DNA from: Cochliopodium minus
Lineage: Eukaryota > Discosea > Himatismenida > Cochliopodiidae
DNA: 64,000 bases
Reading direction: 5' to 3'
NCBI GenBank assembly: GCA_024220525.1
Contig: JAMYWO010000053.1
Span: forward strand, 18,834-82,833
Shown here: piece by piece, positions 23,801 through 34,627 of the stretch
Position numbering within the stretch: position 1 is the first letter of the stretch
How the letters are laid out: the number at the start of each line of letters is the position of its first letter
Notes under the pieces: model-generated
Told to the model about the DNA's origin: nothing
Databases searched by the model: none
Seen by the model: the letters and a program-made list of their open reading frames with translations, nothing else
Translations under genes and position numbers: made by a program

Positions 23801-26796
23801 TTTATTTTTATTTTTTTTTTGATATTTTTTAATTTATTTTTTCATTTTTTTATAAATTTTTTTCATTTTTTAATTATTTTTTTCTTGTTTAGTTGAGGGA
23901 GAACAAGCCAAAGAGCTCGAAAAACTTGCACAACAACAAGAAGAAATTGCAAAGAAATTGCCTGCTGAAGTCGAAAAATCCCTCAAGACCAAAAGCATCA
24001 CCCCTGTTTCCTCTTTGATTGGTATTTATTTTTATTTTTATTTTAAATTAATTTAAAATTATTTTTCTAGAAAAGGCAAATGACAATTCCAAGAAAATCA
24101 TCGACGCTTTAACACCTGATGTTGAAATGGATATGATTCATCATGCAAACAAGTTAAATAATGCAATGAACTTGTTGAAAGCATCCAAAGAAGTAGGAGA
24201 TGGTAAACAAAATTTTTTTCTTTATTTTTCACTAAATTTTTTTATTTTTTATTAAATTTTTATTTTTTTTTAATTTTTTTATATTATTTTTTTTTATTTT
24301 TTTCATGATTTAAAGATCCTACTGCTCAGTTTGCTCTTGATGAAATTTTGGATTTGCTCAAAGGTGATGACATTTTGTGCTCCATGTTAGCTGGAAAGAC
24401 CTTTAACAAGAAATTGAAACAAACCCTTCTCAATTGGTATACAAACCCCTTTTTCTCCAAAAATAATGTTTTTCATTAAAATTAATTTATAATCAACAGT
24501 GGTCAAGACATTGCAAATATTTTGTCTAGTATGGCAGAAGCTAATGGTAAAAATGTTTTTACTAATTTTTTTTTAAAATTTAAATTTATTATTTTTGATT
24601 ATGATTAATTTTTATTTAAACTTTTTGTTTTAATTTTTTTATTTTTATCTTTTGTCATTCAATTAAAATTTTTTTTATTAATTTTTTTTTTAAAGGGAAA
24701 CTCTCTAATCTTGATCTTATCAAGTTGGGGGATATGCTCACTAAAATCAAAAAGTTAAACGATTTGATTTTGAACTCTACTGGAGATCCTGTCGAAAAGA
24801 TCGCCCAAATCGGAGAGCAAATCGACAACTTGGTAGATACAATTGAATTCCCTATCACCCAAGAAAACCAAGTTTCACTTACTTCTATTGTGGATGGATT
24901 GGTATCAAAACAAATATATAAATCATTTTATTTTTTTAAATTATAATATCTTTGTAAAAAAAAAAATTTAAAAATTTAAACAATAAATGAGCAATTTTCT
25001 AGTTAAAAAATATTTTTTAATTAACAAAACAAACAAATTTAAAACTTTTCTATTTAATTATTTTATTTTTATCATTTTTTTAAATTTTCTATTTTTTTTT
25101 TTACATTTTTTTTTCTTATGTTCTTTCTACTTATTTTTTTGTAACTTTTTTATTTATATTTATATTTGGAAATAAAAGTCATTTTAATTTTTAGGAAGAA
25201 CAAATTCTGTTGGCAAACTTGGTTGGAGAGCAACACCCAGAAAGAAAGGAACACTTGGACCAAGCGATCGAAAAAGCCAAAAGACACTTGGACGTTCTCA
25301 GACCCGCAGTGATCGACGTGACCAACGATTTGAACGACAAAAACGCACAAAAAAGACTTCAAAACATTTTGGCGGAGACAAAGGATGTCAACAGGGACAT
25401 CGTTGATGCTTCTCAACCTCCTCATTGGGAGAGAGTCATCAAGAATTGTGGAAGTTTGTCCAGGGATTTGCCTCTTTTGATTGAGAGCATCAAGGTTGGA
25501 AACAAGAGCAATGCTTTGAGCCTTTTGGAGAGCATTTCAAACAAGATGAAGGCTCAAGGTTCTTTAGGTGATTTTTTTTTTTTAATTTTTGATTTTTTTA
25601 TATTTTTTTTTTATATTTTTTTTTTTCTTTGTTTTTTTTTTTTTTTCAATTTTTTTTTTTTTATCAACAGTTTTGAGTGGATCCAAAAAAGTTGCAAATG
25701 AAAAATTGAAGAAGGAGCTCCAAGAAGCAGGAGCAGACCAAGAGATCATGGGAAAAGGATTCTTCGAACTAGGTAAACATCTTCTATCTTTTTATTTTAT
25801 TTTATTATATTCATTTTTTATTTTATCATTTTTTATTTTTTTTATTTTATTATTTTCATTTTTTATTTTATCATTTTTTATTTTTTTATTTTTTTATTTC
25901 ATTTTTATTTTTTTATTTTTTTTAAAAGGTAAAAATCGCATTGATGGAGTCGATTGGTCATTCACTGCAAAGTTCAACTCCACTTACAACAGAGCTACCA
26001 AACTCAACGAAGCAATCTTGGCTCTCGCAAAGAAAGCATTATCTGGAGTAAATGAAGAATTAGAAGAAATTGGTAAATAAATAATTTTTTTATTAAATAA
26101 ATTTGTTGATTTTTGTTTTTTAATTTTTTAATTTTATTTTTTACATTTTTTATAACTATTTTTTTTTTAAAGATGAATCTCCTCAAGAAAACACCGCTAA
26201 TCAATTGGGCGTCATTTCTTTGAAGGTTAGAAAGGCTGCTCAAGAGTTACAAGTGGATGACACTCCTAAAGGTCAGATGTTTGGTTGTGCAAAGGAATTG
26301 GGTAAATTGTTGGAGTCTTTGGTAAGAAATAAAAGAAATTTTAAAACTATTTTATTTATTTTCATTTTTATTTTTTATTTTTTTATATGAAAAAAAAAAG
26401 AGTCAAGCTGCTAAATCTGGTGATAAGGCTGAAATGATTCGTGCTACCAAAGAAATTTCGTCCAATGTCCAGAAAGTCCTTTCCCTCTCAAAATCGGTTA
26501 ATTGTAATCAAAACGACAAAGATCAGGTAATTTTTTTTGATTGTTTATTTTTATTTTTAAATTATTTTAAATTAATTTAATTTCTTTTTTTTTTTTTTTG
26601 AAAAAACAAGATTATTTCTTTTGCTCTCAATGCAAAGAATTTTGGTGTTCAATTAAAGATTTTGACCGCTGTTAAGGCTTCCATCAACGAGACCGACAAA
26701 ACTGCGGAGAATCAGTTGGTTTCTTGCGCCCAACAACTTGCAGACAATGTTATGAATTGTGTCAAAATGACTGACATTGCTTCTCTCAAGAAATGA
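20840..26796 (+). CDS. Vinculin/alpha-catenin-family cytoskeletal adaptor
   Basis: About 24 short exons encode well over 1,000 residues, nearly all helical. The N-terminus matches the vinculin/alpha-catenin head: QQVLETISDTILQIVLFQ, then DDLLWAARTVVQCTVTLLQI and DNYDIRKIINGAK, corresponding to the vinculin segment ending VRKIIRVCKG. The middle is a series of four-helix bundles. The C-terminus resembles the vinculin tail: FGVQLKILTAVKASIN, then ENQLVSCAQQLADNVMNCV. Family members link actin to membranes or adhesion sites. There is no FERM domain, which argues against talin. The first donor (TTATG|GTATTT near 21195) was chosen because it restores the family motif. The stop is TGA at 26794-26796. 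Introns are short and T-rich, one (about 24947-25194) longer. Confidence 0.85.
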
Positions 26797-26985
26797 TAGA
26801 CAAACAAAATAAATAAATATAAAGGATTGTTTTAAAAAAACTTTTTTTTTTTTTATTTTTTATGATAATCATTGAATAAAAATTCATACTAAAAAATCAT
26901 CTTATTGAGTAAGAAAATGATTTTTATTGTAAATTTGAATAAAAAATAAAAATAAAAATAAAAAAAAATCGACCAAAATTTGATA

Positions 26986-28166
26986 ATGAGACAAACAGAA
27001 AATATTCAGAAAGATATTTCTTCTTCATTTGAAATTGTCACTTCTTTGTAAGTATTCTATAAAAATCAAATTTTTTTTCAAATTGAATACACAAATAATT
27101 TCAAAAGAAGGATTTAATAAATGATCTTTTTGGATCCCAATCAAAAAAACATTTATAATTTCCATTTTTTCCATTATTAGCTCGAAATTAACAAATCCAG
27201 TTGCCATTCAAATGATCTTGGCGGGAATAAGAGAAATTATGGGAGTTGAGCAACCAACAAAGGGAAACAAGGGAAACAAAACAAAGAAGAAAAGAGGGAA
27301 AAAGGGAAAAAATCAGTTGATCATTGGAGACTTTAACTTCAAAGAAGACTTTGATAATGTGAAAAACCAACTTGTCATTCAGAGCAATACTTTGGGTAGA
27401 AATGTTTTTTCACTATTAATTATTAAACCAACTTTTTAATTAGCCAATTGTTCTCATGGAACTTATATTATGAAGACTCCTATCAAAAAAGGAGATCACT
27501 ATTATTTCGAGCTCTTGTTTAATGATTGTAAAATAGAGAATTTTGTTTGATAAAAAATTAATTGCTATTTGAAATTTGTTTTCATAGATGGATCTTATTG
27601 TGGTCTTGGGATCTTAGACAAAAATAAAATCGAAGAGAACACCATTTGGTTCTACAATAAATCATACTGTCTTGTCATTGAATCTGCAATCTGGACGTAA
27701 AACAAAATAAAAAAAATTTTCTATTTATTAATTTTCTATTAATCATAAAGTCGAGGAGGGTGTGGTAAAATTAAATATTTTTTAAATTATTAATTTAAAT
27801 ATATTTTTTTACAAAAAGGAGGATTAACTGAGCAATTAGAGTCTAAAAACATGTCATTTGATGGGAATTGTTATAATTTGCAAGGTGTGAATGACAAAAG
27901 AAAGTTTGGATGCCTTGTTGATACTGTCAAACGCAAGCTTCATTTTTTCGTTGATGGAATACATGCTCCGATGTACACTACGTACTTTGACGAATGTGAT
28001 GAGGTAAGAATAAAAATTTTATTAATTTTTTGTTTTCAAAATTTTGCTTATTCCTTTCTTTCTTTCCTAGTATTACCCTGCTTTTTGTACTTTTGGAGGT
28101 TCTGTTGAGATTATTAACAGTTCTCCTAAGTCTCTTCCTTCAGAACTAGATTTTTTAGACTTTTAA
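26986..28166 (+). CDS. SPRY-domain protein
   Basis: About seven exons. After about 70 basic residues (KKKRGKKGK tract) comes a SPRY fold: SHGTYIMKTPIKKGDHYYFE, SYCGLGILDK, then KRKFGCLVDTVKRKLHFFVD and YYPAFCTFGGSVEIIN at the end. SPRY domains are protein-binding modules found in ubiquitin ligases, RanBP9 and Ash2L-type proteins; no partner domain is visible here. A 14-nt exon (27751-27764) supplies R-G-G-C. The start at 26986 is the first ATG of the first exon. Specific role unknown. Confidence 0.75.
27751..27764 (+). other. 14-nt microexon of the SPRY gene
   Basis: TCGAGGAGGGTGTG lies between a cataaag acceptor and a gtaaaa donor and takes the phase from 2 to 1 (IWT-RGGCG-GLTEQ). An 8-nt version using an earlier gtgtgg donor is possible but has a weaker donor. 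Confidence 0.65.
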
Positions 28167-28265
28167 TTGAAAAATAAACAAAACTTTTCTTTTTAAAGTA
28201 ATTTTGTTTTTCTTTAAAAATACTTTTTCAGAGAAAAAGAATTCAAAATTAAAAAATAAAAAAAA

Positions 28266-31248
28266 ATGAAGATTATAACAAATAAATTTCCTCTGTTGAT
28301 AAACAAGAATCATTTATTCTCATCCAATATTATCATTAAATCAAGCAATTTCTTTATCAAATATAATCATACCCACTATATCCTCCCTATAAAGAATTAT
28401 TCCACTACCAAATCGAAACTTGCTAAAAATTTCAGAAAGAAAAGAGATGCACCTCAATCTTCTGAACTAGATGGAACTGATGATGATTTCAACGAAAATC
28501 ATTTGAACGATGAAATGCGCAGATATTTCGAAGAGGACACTTTCATTGAGGAGAAGAAGCAGGAGAAGATAGAAGAGAAAGAAAGAAGAAAAAATATCCC
28601 ATCATTCTTAATTAATTTTAAAATTAGAATACACAAATACTTTAAAATTCATTTTTATATTTATTTATTAATTTTATTAATATTTTATATTATTTTTTTA
28701 AATATTACTAATTCCAAAAACAAAAACTAATTTTCTTAATTGAAAATACACTTTATTTATTTGATGAAGAGCTCCAGGGAGACGACAAAGGGAACTCAGT
28801 AAAGTACAGAGAAAAAGTTTGTAAGGGATGCGGTACTGAATTCCAGAAAACGGATCCGACATTGCCAGGATACATGCCCGACATTGATCCAAGAAACCAC
28901 GTCATATGTCAAAGGTAAAATAGTTTTAGAATTTTTTCATTAATTCTAAGACTATTTAAAAAATAAAAAAAAATTAATTAAATTAAAAATTTTAAATTAA
29001 TTTTTTTTATAATCATAAAAATAAAAATTTTCTTTGTTCTTTTTAGGTGCCATGATTTAAGGTACTATTCTAAGGGAACTCCTATTCCACAAAAGTACAT
29101 TTCAGAGCAAGTTCTAAACTTGAAGAAGAAGAAATGTGTCATTTTGAAACTCGTGGATGTTATTGATTTCAACTCGACTTTCATGGATGAATTTAACAAG
29201 AAAGTTGCAGGAGAAAATCCCGTAATATTAGTGGGTAAAAAATAAAAATTTAAAATAAATTCAATTTTAAATAAAAAATAAGACATAATTAATAATTTAT
29301 TATAAAAAAATATTTTAAAATTAAATAAATTAATAATAAATTAAAATACATTCTCATTTTTTTAGGTACCAAAATAGATCTGTTGCCATATGATTGGCAA
29401 CCTGCCAGATTGGAGAGGTGGTTGAGAGAACAAGCCTCAAAATGTGGATTAAAACCTTCCAGGGTCATGCTGATCTCCTCCAAAAATGGAAAAGGTATTC
29501 GTGAGTTAGTAGAATATGTAGATGGCATTCAAAATGGGCGTGATCTTTACGTTGTGGGTGTGGCAAATGCAGGTTAAAAATATAAAAATTTTATAATAAA
29601 ATTTAATTTCTTTTTTATTTATTAAATTTATTTTTTATTTTTTATTTTTATTTTATTTTTTTATTATTTGAAATTTTTTTTTAATATTTATTTTTATTTT
29701 TATTTTTGTTTTTAAATTTTTATTTTATTTAATTATTTTAAATACTTTTTTAAATTAAATTTTAAATAATTTTTCTTTCATATTGTTTTTTGACAGGAAA
29801 ATCTTCTTTCGTTAATAAACTGATTGACATGTACCAAGGACCAAAAGATCGTAAACTAACCACTTCCTTTTTGCCAGGAACAACAGTTGATAACGTGATC
29901 ATCCCTTTGAAAAATGGAACAAAATTACACGACACACCTGGTATCATTTTGCCCGAATTTTCTGTCACTCCTAGGTTAACTCCTGACGAACTCAAATTTG
30001 TTTCTCCCAAGAAAAGAATAACCCCTCAAATATACCGAATGATTAGTGGTAAAGACTTTTTAATTATATTTTTTTATTTCATTATTAGTTTTTAATTTCT
30101 AAATATTAATTTCTTCATATATTTTTATTTCATTTTTATTTCTTAATTTCGAAATTTTATATTTTTAATTATTTTTTGTTTTTAATTTTTTTCATAATCC
30201 ATTTTTATTTTTATTTTATTTTTATTTTATTTTATTTATTATGAATATGATTTGTTTTTGATTATTTTCAATTATTTTTATTTTTATTTTTACTTATTTA
30301 TTCTAATTTTTTTTTTCATTATTTAATTTTTTTTTTAAAAGGTAAAACATTGTTTTTGGGGGGATTTGCAAGAATAGATTATCTCTCGGGAGATGGATAC
30401 CTCAATTTCGTTGTTTTCTGCTCTCACATGCTACCTATCCATGCCACCAACATTGAAAGAGCAGACGAATTCGACTCTAAATCAAGAGGAAGCTTCAAAA
30501 AACTTTCTCCTCCTTTCACCAACGAAAGAGCCGTTAAAGATTTTCCTATGAGCTATGTTGACATTACCTTAGACAGTACCCATTTTACATGGCACAAAGC
30601 TTCTATTGATATTTCTTTTCCAGGTAATAATAACTTAAACTTTAAAATTAAATTTATATTTCTTTTGATATTTTCATTTAATTTTATTATTTTTGAGGTG
30701 TGGGATGGATTTCTATTGTTGGTAAAGAATATTCTGGAACTCTTAAGATTAGGGCTCATTATTGTAATGATGCAAAACCTATTGTGAGAAATCCCCTTAT
30801 GCCTTTCGAGAATGATCAAAGAGATCAATATCCTGTTTACAGGCACGGAAAGAAAAAGTACATCAAAGATCAAAGAGAAAATAAACAAGAATCCAATGAT
30901 GACAACGACGAACGAATGAATAAAAATGAATTTGTTGATGAAGAAAAGAATGAGGAAAGCTTTGATTCAAACGATAATTTTAAAATTGAAAACTTTGGAG
31001 AGGAAAAAAGAGAAAAAAATGAATACCTTGAACAAAAAATAATAGACAAAGAGTTTTCCTACAAAAAGAAAAGTTTTGGTGCTAAAAAACCTTTCAAAAA
31101 AGTGGATACCAACTCTTTTCCTAATAAAGATTCCAATAAACACCCTGTTCAAAGAAAAAGCCTTTATGATATTGATCCTCAACGTGGTGATTTTGATCTT
31201 CTTTCTCCTAGAGATAAAACTTTTTACAAGCCAGAAAAGGATAATTGA
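28266..31248 (+). CDS. NOA1: Mitochondrial circularly permuted GTPase, NOA1/YqeH family
   Basis: NOA1/YqeH proteins assist small-ribosomal-subunit assembly, in mitochondria in eukaryotes. The N-terminus is basic and hydroxylated (SSNIIIKSSNFFIKYNH), fitting a targeting sequence. Then comes a zinc finger (CKGCG...CQRCHDLRYY) and the permuted G motifs in the order G4 (GTKIDLL), G5 (SSKNGKG), G1 (GVANAGKSSFVNKL) and G3 (LHDTPG). The C-terminal region includes GKTLFLGGFARIDYL and GVGWISI. The last 150 residues are a charged extension that looks low-complexity and is longer than usual. The first intron (28594-28751) has no GT donor and looks U12-type AT-AC. Confidence 0.93.
28594..28751 (+). other. 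Candidate U12-type AT-AC intron in NOA1
   Basis: No GT dinucleotide occurs between about 28450 and 28798, yet the frame must be bridged because a stop follows at 28728. The intron would start ATATCC (U12 donor consensus ATATCCTT), has TTTTCTTAAT as a branch-site match (consensus TTCCTTAAC), and ends in AC 12 nt after the branch A. Joining 28593 to 28752 preserves phase 1. Confidence 0.75.
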
Positions 31249-31338
31249 TTCTTCTCAACTTTTTAATACTTTATTTATAAAATTTAAAATTTCTCTGATT
31301 TTTTTTTTTCATTTTCTTGTAATAATTTAAAATCAAAA

Positions 31339-32090
31339 NNNNNNNNNNNNNNNNNNNNNNNNNNNNNNNNNNNNNNNNNNNNNNNNNNNNNNNNNNNNNN
31401 NNNNNNNNNNNNNNNNNNNNNNNNNNNNNNNNNNNNNNNNNNNNNNNNNNNNNNNNNNNNNNNNNNNNNNNNNNNNNNNNNNNNNNNNNNNNNNNNNNNN
31501 NNNNNNNNNNNNNNNNNNNNNNNNNNNNNNNNNNNNNNNNNNNNNNNNNNNNNNNNNNNNNNNNNNNNNNNNNNNNNNNNNNNNNNNNNNNNNNNNNNNN
31601 NNNNNNNNNNNNNNNNNNNNNNNNNNNNNNNNNNNNNNNNNNNNNNNNNNNNNNNNNNNNNNNNNNNNNNNNNNNNNNNNNNNNNNNNNNNNNNNNNNNN
31701 NNNNNNNNNNNNNNNNNNNNNNNNNNNNNNNNNNNNNNNNNNNNNNNNNNNNNNNNNNNNNNNNNNNNNNNNNNNNNNNNNNNNNNNNNNNNNNNNNNNN
31801 NNNNNNNNNNNNNNNNNNNNNNNNNNNNNNNNNNNNNNNNNNNNNNNNNNNNNNNNNNNNNNNNNNNNNNNNNNNNNNNNNNNNNNNNNNNNNNNNNNNN
31901 NNNNNNNNNNNNNNNNNNNNNNNNNNNNNNNNNNNNNNNNNNNNNNNNNNNNNNNNNNNNNNNNNNNNNNNNNNNNNNNNNNNNNNNNNNNNNNNNNNNN
32001 NNNNNNNNNNNNNNNNNNNNNNNNNNNNNNNNNNNNNNNNNNNNNNNNNNNNNNNNNNNNNNNNNNNNNNNNNNNNNNNNNNNNNNNNNN
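31339..32090. other. Assembly gap (752 N)
   Basis: Unknown bases. The sequence on its right edge is the end of an actin gene, so the gap very likely contains most of an actin coding region that could not be resolved from its near-identical copy at 63 kb. Confidence 0.95.
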
Positions 32091-32167
32091 CCTTTCAACA
32101 AATGTGGATCTCAAAGGAAGAGTATGATGAATCTGGACCTGCTATTGTTCACAGAAAATGCTTTTAA
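32091..32167 (+). CDS. Actin, 3' fragment
   Basis: The last 24 codons of actin are visible ([16 protein letters not shown], ending HRKCF and TAA). The body lies in the gap. Compared with the copy at 63 kb there are two synonymous differences, and the first bases after the stop (GTTTCAATAAAAG) are shared. Actin is the main microfilament protein. The gene is almost surely complete in the genome; the gap is an assembly artefact. Confidence 0.9.
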
Positions 32168-33738
32168 GTTTCAATAAAAGAAAAATTTAAAAAAATTTTG
32201 TTTTTTCTTCTCATAAATATAAGTTCATTCAATCCTGAATAGATTTTTATCAAAGATCCATAATTAATGTTACAAGTTATAAAAATCTTTAATTAATTAT
32301 TAATGGTTAAAAAAAATTATAAGCTTGGAAAAAATGGTTCAAAATAGTTTGTGAATATCAACATCAACTTATTTCTAAATGATAAAAAAGAATGTAACAT
32401 ATAGATTGGGAAAAAAGAAGATTGAATATTAGTTTAACTTTTCAATTCACATTTCCTAAATCAAATTTCTACATTTTTGCTTGTACATGGTCTGAAACTG
32501 ATGTAAGATCTTATATTAAAATTGAAAAATTAATTTCTTTGCTCACTAAAAAGTCTTCTCCCAAATTGTGATAGATTGATCATTTAAATAATTGTTATCA
32601 TTATCACTCATGCTTTTAGAATTGATTGATGTATCGAGTGGAGTTATTTTGATTTCACTTATAAAATTTGATAAAAAAAATGATCAAATATATTAATTCA
32701 CATTAAACAATTATAAATTTGGATATAATTGAAATACAATTCGTTGCTCTTTGAAAAGTAGATTTTTTATTGAAAAAGATTTACAATTACCAAATTAATT
32801 AGAAGTTGAATTGTCGAATCAAAAAAGTTTTGTGTGAGACTTTAATACCTTTAATTTCAAACCATCATTATTCTAAAACCAAAGTTACTCAAAAATATTC
32901 ACCAAATTCATGACTTCTTGAACTCATGGTTTAAGAGGAAAAGCAAGGGTAAGAAATAATTAAATTTTACTTTAAAACTTTAAAATTATGGAAATCTGAA
33001 AGGAAGAAAATTTTTTTATTTTGTTGAGGAGAAACTTTAGAAAAAACTAGTTATTATGTTAGTTCTTCATAGAAACAAAGTCTCCTATTATACGTTCTTT
33101 AAATCAAAATATGTTTCAACTGAATCCTAAAATTTCTTTTGATTTATAATTATTTTATAAAAAGATAATAAAATAATCTTTGGGGATTGAATTTCATTGT
33201 AATTTTCAATTTAAATTCAAGAAACATAATAATTAGTTCCAAATTCTTTGGATCCTCAAAAATGGTATTTGAGCGTTGACAAAAGATTAAAATTTTAGGA
33301 ATTATCTTCTTTAATGTGAATTTGAAATATTGGTTTTAAAAAATTTTTAAAAAACCTTTTTTTTATAGTGGCAGTTTATCTTTTGGAATATAAACAACAG
33401 GGCCGATAATGAGGGATTATTCAATTTCATTTACGTTTTGTCGGGACAAAATGGTACCATTTTAATTAAAGTTTAATTTAAATTTTTGTTACATTTCCTT
33501 AGGGAAATTAAAAATCAATTAAAATTCAATTTCAAATCTCAAACATATTTATTTTTATTTTTTTTAAATAACTTTTTTGTCAAAACTGGATTTATTTTGA
33601 AAGATAAATTAAATAATTTTCCTAATTTAGCAAAAGAAATTTTTTTGTATTTTTCACAATGTTGAGATGTGAATAATTAATAAAAAAAAAAAAAATAAAA
33701 AAAAATAGAAATCGAAAAAATAAATAACCGCTGAAAAA
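32168..33738 (+). other. Intergenic region between actin and SAM-like gene, copy 1
   Basis: 1.57 kb with no ORF having coding character. Near the SAM-like gene it holds two blocks shared with copy 2: GGGAAATTAAAAATCAAT near 33503 and GTCAAAACTGGATTTAT near 33580. They may be promoter elements or simply remains of the duplication. Confidence 0.6.
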
Positions 33739-34146
33739 ATGAATAAACAAATCTCAAAGAGAATCAAAGCCAAAAGCTCATCTCAAAGAAAAAAAATTGA
33801 TGAAGGAAAAGGATTAAACTATAAATTGTTGAAGACAAATTTCATTAGAGAAAACATGATGATCTTCCATCTAAGATCATTGGACATGTTTCAACTTTAT
33901 AATCTCCTCAAATCAAAAGGTTTTAAAACTGAAGCCAAAAGATTTAAAGAAGATGAAGTAGATGGGATGTCCTTCATTCTCATCTTTTCTGAAGAAGAGG
34001 GTTTCGACATTCTTCAAGATGATTTTGAATTCGAACAATCCCAAATCGAAAAGCTTTTGGAACTCTATCTTTTCTTCTACAGGCTTAGATCTAAAGGATG
34101 TGAAAATTTCAGAAAAGATGAAACTCCATTCTTCTTGTGCAAGTGA
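33739..34146 (+). CDS. Small SAM-like domain protein, copy 1
   Basis: An intronless ORF of 135 residues. After a basic start (MNKQISKRIKAKSSSQRKK), residues about 45-90 look like a sterile-alpha-motif fold: SLDMFQLYNLLKSKGF, then AKRFKEDEVDGMSFILIFSE. The classical SAM pattern is a helix, then F.xxxIDG.xLL. A second helical region (EKLLELYLFFYRLRSKG) follows. Its paralogue at 61189-61590 is about 89% identical and keeps the same position relative to actin, which argues for a real gene under constraint. Function unknown; SAM domains usually mediate protein or RNA contacts. Confidence 0.72.
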   Translation: MNKQISKRIKAKSSSQRKKIDEGKGLNYKLLKTNFIRENMMIFHLRSLDMFQLYNLLKSKGFKTEAKRFKEDEVDGMSFILIFSEEEGFDILQDDFEFEQSQIEKLLELYLFFYRLRSKGCENFRKDETPFFLCK

Positions 34147-34627
34147 AATAGGAAAAAAAAATCCCTATCTTTAATTTATAATATTGTATAAAAAAATAAA
34201 AAAAATTTTGTTGATAAAATAAAAAAGACTTTTAAACCCAAAACAACCACGATTTCTTTATTATCATTCTTTACTTGAAGTATTATTCATATTAACAATA
34301 TTTTAATGTTTCATTTTCGCTTAATCAACCTTCAACATTGTGAAAATGAAATCTCATTTAATTTAATATTATTCTCCTTTAGGAAATCTCAAAAAAAAAA
34401 AAAAAATTGTTATATTTTTGTTCAAATAATCAGAGAATTCAATAAGTGATTTGAATTCGCCAAAATAATTAGGATGATTAAAATTTTAATCATTTCAATA
34501 TTTTATTTGAATGATGAGAATTGTGAAGATCAAAAAAAACATTACATTGTTATGAATGATTCTAAAAAATAAAGGAGTTAAACTGATTCCTCAATTCTTA
34601 ATGCAAAAAAATATATAAAAAAAAAAA
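34147..34627. other. Intergenic
   Basis: AT-rich. About 34330-34385 (ATTGTGAAAATGAAATCTCA and following) is similar to the region downstream of SAM-like copy 2, so the duplicated segment reaches at least here. No gene seen. Confidence 0.5.

Noticed and set aside
20840-26796. Talin
   Set aside because: There is no FERM head, and the N- and C-terminal motifs fit vinculin/alpha-catenin better.
31271-32114. Open frames across the run of N
   Set aside because: They exist only because N codons are not read as stops.
32168-33738. tRNA or other structured RNA genes in the intergenic DNA
   Set aside because: No box A/B-like pair or cloverleaf was seen here or elsewhere in the window; a covariance-model scan would be needed to exclude them.
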